From the NCBI GenBank assembly GCA_943326825.2, contig CALPUT020000116.1, positions 1-7,537 on the forward strand: a stretch of DNA of 7,537 nucleotides, given 5' to 3'. This document shows, one piece after another, positions 1 to 5,965 of the stretch (position 1 is the stretch's first letter; the number at the start of each line of letters is the position of its first letter). Below the pieces are notes generated by a model. It had not been told where the DNA came from, searched no databases, and saw only the letters and a program-made list of their open reading frames with translations. The position numbers and the translations under genes were made by a program. The DNA is from Chryseobacterium gleum. Lineage in GTDB: Bacteria; Bacteroidota; Bacteroidia; Flavobacteriales_D; Crocinitomicaceae.

Positions 1-28
1 CTTTGCTAAATAAATCTTCTGGTTTCAT
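1..28 (-). CDS. 5' end of an unidentified gene running off the left edge
   Basis: On the minus strand an ATG at 28-26 opens a frame reading MKPEDLFSK to the window edge with no stop. Nine codons cannot identify a family. The reading is plausible for three reasons: the next upstream gene (the msr fusion) is on the same strand and ends at 192, the 163-base gap between them holds a hairpin that could terminate msr transcription, and the peptide looks like a normal soluble N-terminus. No Shine-Dalgarno precedes the ATG, which is normal for this phylum. It could also be a chance open frame; only sequence to the left can decide. Confidence 0.4.
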
Positions 29-63
29 ATTCTGTGTGTTAAAATTACTAAAAAGTTATTTCC

Positions 64-104
64 GAAAATTTTTCGACCTCTTTACAGGGAGGTCAAAACT
101 TTTC
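64..104 (-). terminator. Hairpin downstream of the msrB-msrA gene, candidate terminator
   Basis: A six-base GC-rich core, GACCTC at 75-80 and GAGGTC at 89-94, closes an eight-base loop. Outside it, past one bulged base (74), TTTT pairs with AAAA. After a single mismatch, GAAAA (64-68) pairs with TTTTC (100-104), giving about 15 pairs in all. It lies 87 bases past the stop of the msr fusion and 35 bases before the putative gene at the left edge, so it would suit termination between them. The U-rich part on the minus strand is short and is itself part of the stem, so this is a weak intrinsic terminator. It could instead be a leader structure of the left gene. The pairing does not favour either strand clearly. 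Confidence 0.4.
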
Positions 105-191
105 AGAACAACTTTTAGCTACTTACACACTTTATGAGATACTACCTTTTTATGAATCATATTTTACAGTTGATATCTATATCCAGTAAAA

Positions 192-1277
192 CTATTTCAA
201 TCTATCTTTAAAAACTTTCTCAAATTTCTCAAGCTTAGGTTGGATTACCATTTTACAATAACCTTCCTCCGAATTATTTTTATAATAATCTTGATGATAA
301 TTTTCTGCTATATAAAATACTTTCAGAGGTTCAACTTTTGTTACAATTGCACTTTCATATACTTTGTCTTTGTTAAATTGATATATTATTTCAGTCGCAC
401 TTGTTTTTTGATTATTGTTCGAATAAAAAACAATAGATCGATATTGAGTCCCTATATCTGCTCCTTGTCTATTTAATGTAGTTGGATCATGAACTGTAAA
501 AAAGACTTTGAGTATATCTTCAAAGTTAATAACGTCTTTTTGATAAACAATTCTTACAACTTCGGCATGATTAGTTGTTCCGCTGCAAACTTGCTTATAA
601 GTAGGATTAGCTATCCAACCTCCTGAATAACCAGATTCAACTGAGACGACTCCTTTCAATTCCTCATAAACAGCTTCAACGCACCAATAACACCCACCTC
701 CAAGTACAATTGTATCTAATTCTTCTGCATTTAGAGAGCTTAAATAGCTATCAGGTTCAAAATCGAGCGCAATTGAATTCATACAATAACGTTTTCCAGT
801 AGGTTCAGGACCATCATCAAACAAATGGCCTAAATGACCATTACATCTGCCACATAGAGCTTCAATTCGTCTCATGTTATAGGTGTTATCTTGCTTAAAA
901 ACTATACTTTTTGGACTTTTCTGTTCATAAAAGCTAGGCCAACCGCAAGAACTTGAAAATTTAGCATCTGATTTAAATAATTCAAATCCACAAGCAGCAC
1001 AATAATAAGTTCCCTTTGTTTCAGAATCCCAATATTTACCAGTAAACGGTCGCTCAGTATCTTTATGTCTTGAAACTTCGTATAAATCTTCTGAAAGTAC
1101 TTTTTTCCAAATTTCGTCTGATAACATTAGCTTAGTAGTATCTGTTCGAGAATAATATGGATTTTTTGAATGCTCGCTCTCATTTTCTGTAATTTCTGAA
1201 GATTGTCCACAAGCTACTAATGAAATGAAAATCATTAATAATTGTGAAAGTAAAATAATTTTAGATCTCAAATGCAT
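192..1277 (-). CDS. msrBA: Bifunctional methionine sulfoxide reductase B/A, lipoprotein
   Basis: This 361-residue fusion should reduce both stereoisomers of protein-bound methionine sulfoxide: MsrB the R form, MsrA the S form. Residues 1-22 are a lipoprotein signal peptide with lipobox LVAC, lipidated Cys23, so the enzyme is probably membrane-anchored outside the cytoplasm. The MsrB domain spans about 49-174, with zinc pairs Cys93/Cys96 and Cys142/Cys145, CGWPSF (Cys111, likely resolving cysteine) and RYCMNS with catalytic Cys165. The MsrA domain spans about 187-355, with GCYWC (catalytic Cys196, second Cys199), HQDYY at 328-332 and a C-terminal resolving Cys341 in GYC. The motif has Tyr where GCFW is commoner. 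Domain order is B then A, and there is no thioredoxin-like domain, so reductant must come from another protein. The start is chosen because it gives a complete signal peptide; there is no Shine-Dalgarno. It is transcribed alone, divergently from the flavoprotein. Function is secure; location rests on the signal peptide. Confidence 0.95.
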   Translation of the reverse strand: MHLRSKIILLSQLLMIFISLVACGQSSEITENESEHSKNPYYSRTDTTKLMLSDEIWKKVLSEDLYEVSRHKDTERPFTGKYWDSETKGTYYCAACGFELFKSDAKFSSSCGWPSFYEQKSPKSIVFKQDNTYNMRRIEALCGRCNGHLGHLFDDGPEPTGKRYCMNSIALDFEPDSYLSSLNAEELDTIVLGGGCYWCVEAVYEELKGVVSVESGYSGGWIANPTYKQVCSGTTNHAEVVRIVYQKDVINFEDILKVFFTVHDPTTLNRQGADIGTQYRSIVFYSNNNQKTSATEIIYQFNKDKVYESAIVTKVEPLKVFYIAENYHQDYYKNNSEEGYCKMVIQPKLEKFEKVFKDRLK

Positions 1278-1308
1278 CGATATAATTTTAAACTTTAGGT
1301 ATAAATAC

Positions 1309-1342
1309 GAAATATAATTAGAGTTATTTATAGTATTAACAA
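1309..1342 (-). promoter_or_regulatory. Candidate flavobacterial promoter of the msrB-msrA gene
   Basis: On the minus strand TTG (1342-1340) is followed after 23 bases by TATATTTC (1316-1309). The known flavobacterial consensus is TTG, 17-23 bases, TAnnTTTG. The match fails only at the last base, and the spacing is at the upper limit. The start codon at 1277 would lie about 30 bases downstream. In such AT-rich sequence a match of this quality can arise by chance, so this is only a candidate. Confidence 0.35.
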
Positions 1343-1354
1343 AAATTAGTAAAT

Positions 1355-1401
1355 AAATCGATTACAAGTAAGCTAGATATTACAAGTCACTTCAAATCGA
1401 T
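1355..1401. repeat. Two short words each repeated in the divergent promoter region
   Basis: ATTACAAGT occurs at 1361-1369 and again at 1379-1387. AAATCGAT occurs at 1355-1362 and again at 1394-1401. The ATCGATAT octamer at 1396-1403 recurs at 1276-1283, across the msr start codon. The pairs lie just upstream of the flavoprotein gene, between two divergent genes, where an operator could act on either. The words contain G and C in an otherwise A/T-only setting, but they are short, and one or two such matches could be chance. Confidence 0.3.
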
Positions 1402-1406
1402 ATTCG

Positions 1407-1414
1407 TATTTTTA
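1407..1414 (+). promoter_or_regulatory. Candidate -7 element of the flavoprotein gene
   Basis: TATTTTTA matches the Bacteroidota -7 consensus TAnnTTTG at all but the last position. It sits 15 bases before the ATG at 1430, implying a very short leader. I see no TTG at the expected 17-23 bases upstream, so the -33 half is missing and the call is weak. Confidence 0.3.
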
Positions 1415-1429
1415 CCTCAAATAAATCAG

Positions 1430-2593
1430 ATGTCAAATAAAATAATTCATATTATTGGAACGGGACCCGCAGCTTTAATGGCAGGAACTCAATTAGCTCT
1501 AAAAGGATATGAAATTCATTTTTACGACCAAAAATCGGCACCTGCTCGAAAGTTTTTAGTTGCAGGTCATGGTGGATTTAATTTAACACACTCCGAAAAT
1601 ATTGAAACGTTTATTGAAAAATACAATCAACCACAAATTCAGAGTGTTGTAAAACAATATACAAATCTAGATTTTATTTCATTTATAAAATCAATGGGGA
1701 TAGAAACATATATTGGCAGTTCAGGTAAGATATTCCCTATAAAAGGTATTAAACCAATTCAAGTACTTCAAGTTTGGGTAGATTATTTAAAATCTTTCAA
1801 TTGCCAATTTCATTTAAATTATAAATTAATTGATTTCGATGAGAATAAATTAATTTTCATCAATGGCAAAGAAAAAATAGAAGTTAACTATGAAAAAGCT
1901 ATTTTCGCTTTAGGAGGCGCATCTTGGAAAAAAACTGGATCAACTGGAGAATGGATTGAGATTTTTAAATCCAAAATGATACAATGTATCGATTTTGAAG
2001 CAAGTAATTCAGGTTTCGAAATTGAAAACTGGGAAAATAATATAGATTTAGCGGGATCAATTTTTAAAAATTGTAAATCCACCTTGAATGAAATTGAAAA
2101 ATTAGGGGAAATAGTACTTACAGATTATGGGATTGAGGGTAGTCCAATCTATTTTTTAAATAAAGAATATAGGAATCATCCTAATCAAGAAATTTCGATT
2201 GATTTAAAACCTTCTAAAACAGTTGAAGAAATTCAATTAATCTTAGAAAATACTAAAAATCATTCGGAAGGATTGAAAAAATTAAACTTTTCAAAATCTA
2301 CTCAACAGTTCATAAAGCGAAATACGAATAAAGATGTGTTTTCTTCTTCTGAACAATTAAGTGCATTTATAAAATCAATTCAACTTAAGATTAAATCATT
2401 ACGACCAATAGATGAAGTGATTTCTACTGTTGGTGGTATTTCTTTTGAAGAACTTAATTATGATTTTAGCCTAAAGAAAAATCCAAACATATTTATTTGC
2501 GGCGAAATGCTTGACTGGGATGCTCCAACTGGAGGATATTTAATTCAAGGTTGTGTTTCGAGCGGATTTATAGTTGGTAATAACATTAATTAA
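1430..2593 (+). CDS. FAD/NAD(P)-dependent flavoprotein, HI0933-like / TIGR03862-type
   Basis: This 387-residue protein is a Rossmann-type FAD enzyme of the HI0933-like superfamily (the BaiN/RdsA family in current naming), and its features best fit the TIGR03862 flavoprotein family. The dinucleotide-binding motif GTGPAA is at residues 10-15, with an acidic residue (Asp33) at the end of the second strand to hold the adenosine ribose. The family hallmark RKFLVAGHGGFNLTHSE is at 40-56. Near the C-terminus are TVGGIS (333-338) and CGEMLDWDAPTGG (357-369), the second FAD-contact segment typical of this superfamily. Length fits the family, so it is complete. There is no signal peptide; it is likely cytoplasmic. 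The substrate is unknown, and the divergent Msr gene suggests at most a loose redox theme. The ATG lacks a Shine-Dalgarno. The stop overlaps the stop of the convergent helicase gene by four bases. Confidence 0.9.
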   Translation: MSNKIIHIIGTGPAALMAGTQLALKGYEIHFYDQKSAPARKFLVAGHGGFNLTHSENIETFIEKYNQPQIQSVVKQYTNLDFISFIKSMGIETYIGSSGKIFPIKGIKPIQVLQVWVDYLKSFNCQFHLNYKLIDFDENKLIFINGKEKIEVNYEKAIFALGGASWKKTGSTGEWIEIFKSKMIQCIDFEASNSGFEIENWENNIDLAGSIFKNCKSTLNEIEKLGEIVLTDYGIEGSPIYFLNKEYRNHPNQEISIDLKPSKTVEEIQLILENTKNHSEGLKKLNFSKSTQQFIKRNTNKDVFSSSEQLSAFIKSIQLKIKSLRPIDEVISTVGGISFEELNYDFSLKKNPNIFICGEMLDWDAPTGGYLIQGCVSSGFIVGNNIN

Positions 2594-4884
2594 ATTATAG
2601 TCGAAGCTCTATACAATTTCAATTCTTCCCATGTTACTAAATCGCCTAATTTTTCTTTAAGAGGAGTTAATGATAATTCATTATAACCATCGAAATAATC
2701 TTCTAATTCTGAAATGCGTTCTTTAGTCATAACATCTGTTAAATCAATTTTCTCTAATTGAATCAATTTAGTTAAGTGACCGTAAATAGTATTTTCTGAT
2801 AATTGACGCATAGCCGATATTTCAGGAATCGTTTTTCCTTCTTTCACTAAATCAAGTGTTATTTCATAGGTGATTTTTTTCTCCTTTTTAATAGGCTTTT
2901 CTTTCTTTTTAGCAATTGTGATGATCTCTTCATCATCATCATCTAAGTCCAAAAGTGATTTATTTTGTCGCTTTTCATTTTTAATCAAAGCTAATTTTGT
3001 CACTTTGTAATTTTTGATTTCTTCGTTCCAAATTACTTCTTTTGTGATATTTCGACCAGCTAATGTTGCTTCCATGAATAAGCGCGCTCTCTTAAGCTTT
3101 AAGACAACTTCTGTTTGAAGTTCATCTAATTCCTCAAGCTCCTCCATTAATTGCTTAATTTTTGGCTTACGACAGATTTCATCCATCTTTTTCAAGGTTG
3201 AATAAACAATTCCATCTAAAATTTTATAGAAATAGGTATAAGCTGATTGAACACGCTCATGAAGAAATTCTAAATCTAATTTGGGTTGATGAATTAAGTT
3301 AGTTAATTGTTGTTGAAATTTTCGTGATGCATCTCTTGTATTTTGAATCATATTTACTTGATGAGCAGCCCAAGTCTTTTCAGCACCTTTTGTAGATTTA
3401 GATGGTGCATTTTTATAACTTATCTCATGTAACAACCATTGATCGATCAACTCTGTCCAATCAAAAGCTGACAGCAATTGTTTCAATAAATACATTCTCG
3501 ATGCGATTTCTAAATTATTAGATAATATATCTGAATCTACTTTTTGATTGGTATAACTCACAACATCGGCATCATTCACTAATCCATTCATTCGAATTGG
3601 ACTTGTTAAAACTAAACCATCTAACGAACGAAGTCTTGAAAGTGCAACATAAGCTTGACCAGGCGCAAAAACTTGAGATACATCTAAGACAGCTTTGTCA
3701 AATGTTAACCCTTGACTTTTATGAACCGTAATTGCCCAAGCCAATTTTAGAGGATAATGAGTAAACGTTCCAAGTGTCTCCTCTACAATCTCACCAGTAT
3801 TATCTTCAATAGAGTAACGTATATTTTGCCATTCATATTTTTCAACCTCTATTGTTTTTTTCTCAGCTGGAAAATGAACATATATTTCATCTTTACCTAA
3901 TGATTTGATGATCCCCATTTTACCATTGTAAAAACTTTTATCAAAAGACAAATCGTTTTTGATGAACATAACTTGAGCTCCAACTTTCAATTCTAAATTT
4001 TCATCAATTGGATATAAATGTTTTGGAAAATCATCGATTATTTCAGCAGAATAATTGTATGATTTCTCATCAAGAGTTGTTAAAGCTTTCGTGTTAATTT
4101 CATCTGCTTTATGATTATGAGTTGTCAACGTTATATATCCTTCATGTTCAGTAGAAACAAAATCTGGTTGAACAAATTTGTTGAGTATCTCAATATCTTT
4201 ATGGGTAATCTTATTTTCTCTTAAATGATTTAGAACTTCTATAAAATTTTCATCGTTTTGACGATAAATCTTTGAAAGTTCAATATAGGTTAATGGCAGT
4301 TCTTGAATAACTTTTGAATGGAAAAAATAAACACCTCGATAATAATTTCTCAAAATACTCCATTCCTCAGATTTTATTACTGGAGGTAATTGTAATAAAT
4401 CTCCAATAAACAATACTTGTACCCCACCATATGGTTGATTTAATTTTCGAACATTTCTAAGTGTCCAATCAATCGCATCTAATAGATCAGCTCGAAGCAT
4501 ACTAACTTCATCAATGATCAATAATTCAAGATTACGTATTAAGTTTATACGCTGTTTATTCATATTAAAATGACGCATTAAACTATCTTTCGTTTCCATT
4601 TTCATAGAATCTGTAAACTGTGGCGCAACATTAAAGTCCGGAATAAAACCACCAAATGGCAATTGAAAAAAAGAATGTATTGTAACGCCCCCGGCATTTA
4701 ATGCAGCTATACCTGTTGGAGCAACAATTACAACTTGTTTAAAAGTTGAAGAAATGATCTTTTTAAGAAGTGTTGTTTTACCAGTCCCAGCTTTTCCAGT
4801 TAAAAAAACGGATTGATTTGTTTGGTTAATGAACTGCTCTGTAAAAGTAGCAGGATCGAGGTTATGTGTATTTTCCTTTTTCAT
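2590..4884 (-). CDS. PIF1-like superfamily 1 DNA helicase with C-terminal helix-turn-helix
   Basis: The 764-residue product is an ATP-driven DNA helicase of the PIF1/RecD-like group, presumably acting in replication or repair in the cytoplasm. Motifs in order: Walker A GKAGTGKTT at 30-38; Ia APTGIAALNAGG at 55-66; Walker B IIDEVSM at 123-129 (Asp125, Glu126); III GDLLQLPPV at 161-169; SKIYRQ at 204-209; VGAQVMFIKND at 301-311; LAWAITVHKSQGLTFD at 381-396; and VI GQAYVALSR at 409-417 with the arginine finger. Residues from about 450 to 640 form a mostly helical, charged region I cannot assign. An acidic then lysine-rich linker (645-670) leads to a helix-turn-helix of the HTH_40 type at about 671-760, as found at the C-terminus of some RecQ proteins. 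The first ATG leaves a sensible 29 residues before Walker A. The gene starts just after the atp terminator, so it needs its own promoter, but I found no convincing one in 4885-4954. Helicase function is firm; the DNA substrate is not known. Confidence 0.93.
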   Translation of the reverse strand: MKKENTHNLDPATFTEQFINQTNQSVFLTGKAGTGKTTLLKKIISSTFKQVVIVAPTGIAALNAGGVTIHSFFQLPFGGFIPDFNVAPQFTDSMKMETKDSLMRHFNMNKQRINLIRNLELLIIDEVSMLRADLLDAIDWTLRNVRKLNQPYGGVQVLFIGDLLQLPPVIKSEEWSILRNYYRGVYFFHSKVIQELPLTYIELSKIYRQNDENFIEVLNHLRENKITHKDIEILNKFVQPDFVSTEHEGYITLTTHNHKADEINTKALTTLDEKSYNYSAEIIDDFPKHLYPIDENLELKVGAQVMFIKNDLSFDKSFYNGKMGIIKSLGKDEIYVHFPAEKKTIEVEKYEWQNIRYSIEDNTGEIVEETLGTFTHYPLKLAWAITVHKSQGLTFDKAVLDVSQVFAPGQAYVALSRLRSLDGLVLTSPIRMNGLVNDADVVSYTNQKVDSDILSNNLEIASRMYLLKQLLSAFDWTELIDQWLLHEISYKNAPSKSTKGAEKTWAAHQVNMIQNTRDASRKFQQQLTNLIHQPKLDLEFLHERVQSAYTYFYKILDGIVYSTLKKMDEICRKPKIKQLMEELEELDELQTEVVLKLKRARLFMEATLAGRNITKEVIWNEEIKNYKVTKLALIKNEKRQNKSLLDLDDDDEEIITIAKKKEKPIKKEKKITYEITLDLVKEGKTIPEISAMRQLSENTIYGHLTKLIQLEKIDLTDVMTKERISELEDYFDGYNELSLTPLKEKLGDLVTWEELKLYRASTII

Positions 4885-4954
4885 ATACTATATGAAGATA
4901 ATGAAATAGATTAAATATTTATAGTAAAAATTAAAATACTTTACAAAAGGGCAT

Positions 4955-4984
4955 AAAAAAAGCTACCCAATAAAGATAGCTTTT
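4955..4984 (-). terminator. Intrinsic terminator at the end of the atp operon
   Basis: On the minus strand AAAAGCTATC pairs with GGTAGCTTTT over ten bases around a seven-base loop, and the transcript ends in a run of seven U. One pair is U.G in minus-strand RNA; in plus-strand RNA the same position would be an unpaired C.A. The hairpin therefore fits best as a minus-strand terminator, 20 bases past the atpG stop. It also insulates the helicase gene, whose ATG is 70 bases further on. Confidence 0.88.
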
Positions 4985-5004
4985 AAAAGTATTTTTTCTT
5001 ATTA

Positions 5005-5877
5005 TTAGTTATTCAATGCCTCTGCACCACCAACGATTTCCAAGATTTCACTTGTAATAGCCGCTTGACGTGCTTTGTTATATCCTAATGTTAAGTTTTT
5101 CTTCATTTCAGCTGCATTATCAGTAGCTTTATGCATAGCAGTCATTCGGGCACCATGTTCAGAAGCATTTGAATCTAATAAGCCTTTGTACAATTGAATT
5201 TTTAATGATTTTGGAATTAAATCATTAACGATTTCTTCTTTAGAAGGTTCAAAAATGTAATCTCCTGCGCTTTCAGTTTCAGTTACTGTAGATACTATTG
5301 GTAAAAACTGTTCAGTTTTAACTTCTTGAGCAGCTGCATTGATAAATTTATTGTAAACTACAACAATTTTATCAAACTCTTTATTTTTAAAACGCTCCAT
5401 TAAAGATGAAGCAATAACTGCAGTATTAGAAAATTTTAAATCACTGAAAATATCTTCAACTGGAGCAATTTCATCATTTACGTAATAATGATCTGTTTTT
5501 TTGTATGCTTCTCTAATTTTTTTTCCAAGTCCTAATACTTTAACATTAAAGTTTTTGTATTCATCGTTGATTAAAAAATTAACTCTTTTCATAATGTTAT
5601 TGTTAAAACCACCACATAAACCTCGGTTAGAAGTAACACCAACAATTAATACATTTTTAACCTCACGTTCTTCAGAATAAGCATTCTCTGATAAATCCAA
5701 TGATCCGCTTAAATTACCAAGAATTTCTTGTAATTTTTCAGCGTATGGACGCATTTGAGTGATTGCATCTTGAGCTCTTTTCAATTTTGCAGCTGATACC
5801 ATTTTCATGGCAGAAGTAATCTGCATTGTTGAACCAACTGAAGTAATCCTATTACGTATTTCTTTTAAATTTGCCAT
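5005..5877 (-). CDS. atpG: F1Fo ATP synthase gamma subunit
   Basis: This 290-residue protein is the central rotor shaft of F1, coupling proton flow through Fo to the catalytic changes in the alpha3beta3 ring on the cytoplasmic face of the membrane. The N-terminal helix is diagnostic (MANLKEIRNRI, then MQITSAMKMVSAAKLKRAQ at about 18-36). SNRGLCGGFN is at 83-92 in the Rossmann-like middle domain. The C-terminal helix holds NKARQAAIT (267-275), continuing into the gamma-subunit signature ITSEILEIVGGAEA (274-287). Length is normal and the gene is intact. It follows atpA after an 88-base gap that holds a large hairpin, and an intrinsic terminator follows it, so it is the last gene of this operon. 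No Shine-Dalgarno precedes the ATG; the bases before it are TTAA. Confidence 0.98.
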   Translation of the reverse strand: MANLKEIRNRITSVGSTMQITSAMKMVSAAKLKRAQDAITQMRPYAEKLQEILGNLSGSLDLSENAYSEEREVKNVLIVGVTSNRGLCGGFNNNIMKRVNFLINDEYKNFNVKVLGLGKKIREAYKKTDHYYVNDEIAPVEDIFSDLKFSNTAVIASSLMERFKNKEFDKIVVVYNKFINAAAQEVKTEQFLPIVSTVTETESAGDYIFEPSKEEIVNDLIPKSLKIQLYKGLLDSNASEHGARMTAMHKATDNAAEMKKNLTLGYNKARQAAITSEILEIVGGAEALNN

Positions 5878-5896
5878 TTAACTAGACTTGAAGAAT

Positions 5897-5958
5897 CAAG
5901 ATTTAAAGATTTAAGACTCCAAGAATTTTGTCTTGAAGTCTTTTGTCTTTATATCTTG
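5897..5958 (-). repeat. Long hairpin of phased AAGA/TCTT words between atpA and atpG
   Basis: This nearly symmetrical inverted repeat occupies most of the intergenic gap. Read on the minus strand, CAAGAT pairs with ATCTTG, then an A.A mismatch, then TAAAGA with TCTTTA, then a 3x3 internal loop, then AAGACTTCAAGA with TCTTGGAGTCTT around the six-base loop CAAAAT. That is 24 pairs, one of them U.G in the operon RNA; the plus strand would have C.A there. AAGA words begin at 5891, 5898, 5906, 5913 and 5921, and TCTT words at 5931, 5939, 5946 and 5954, so spacing alternates 7 and 8 bases. It lacks a U-run and sits inside an essential operon, so it is unlikely to stop transcription fully. It may be a dispersed intergenic palindrome, an RNA-stability element or a processing site. 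Confidence 0.75.
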
Positions 5959-5965
5959 TATCAAA

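Noticed and set aside
240..476. 78-codon plus-strand open frame
   Set aside because: It lies opposite the MsrA domain, whose catalytic motifs are intact. The product is a low-complexity run of Phe, Ile and Tyr, typical of antisense AT-rich code.
1888..2082. 64-codon minus-strand open frame
   Set aside because: It is fully inside the conserved flavoprotein gene on the other strand, with no recognisable motif.
2592..2619. AT-rich hairpin (AAATT-ATAG with CTAT-AATTT) as a bidirectional terminator of the convergent genes
   Set aside because: Nine almost entirely A/T pairs with a two-base bulge, inside the helicase coding end and without a following U-run; expected by chance at this base composition.
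4885..4954. Promoter of the helicase gene
   Set aside because: One TTG (4946-4944) is present, but the best -7 candidate at a legal spacing matches only about four of six consensus positions.
5878..5965. Small gene or intrinsic terminator in the atpA-atpG gap
   Set aside because: There is no open frame of useful length, and the hairpin has no U-run after it; a full stop here would cut off the essential gamma subunit.
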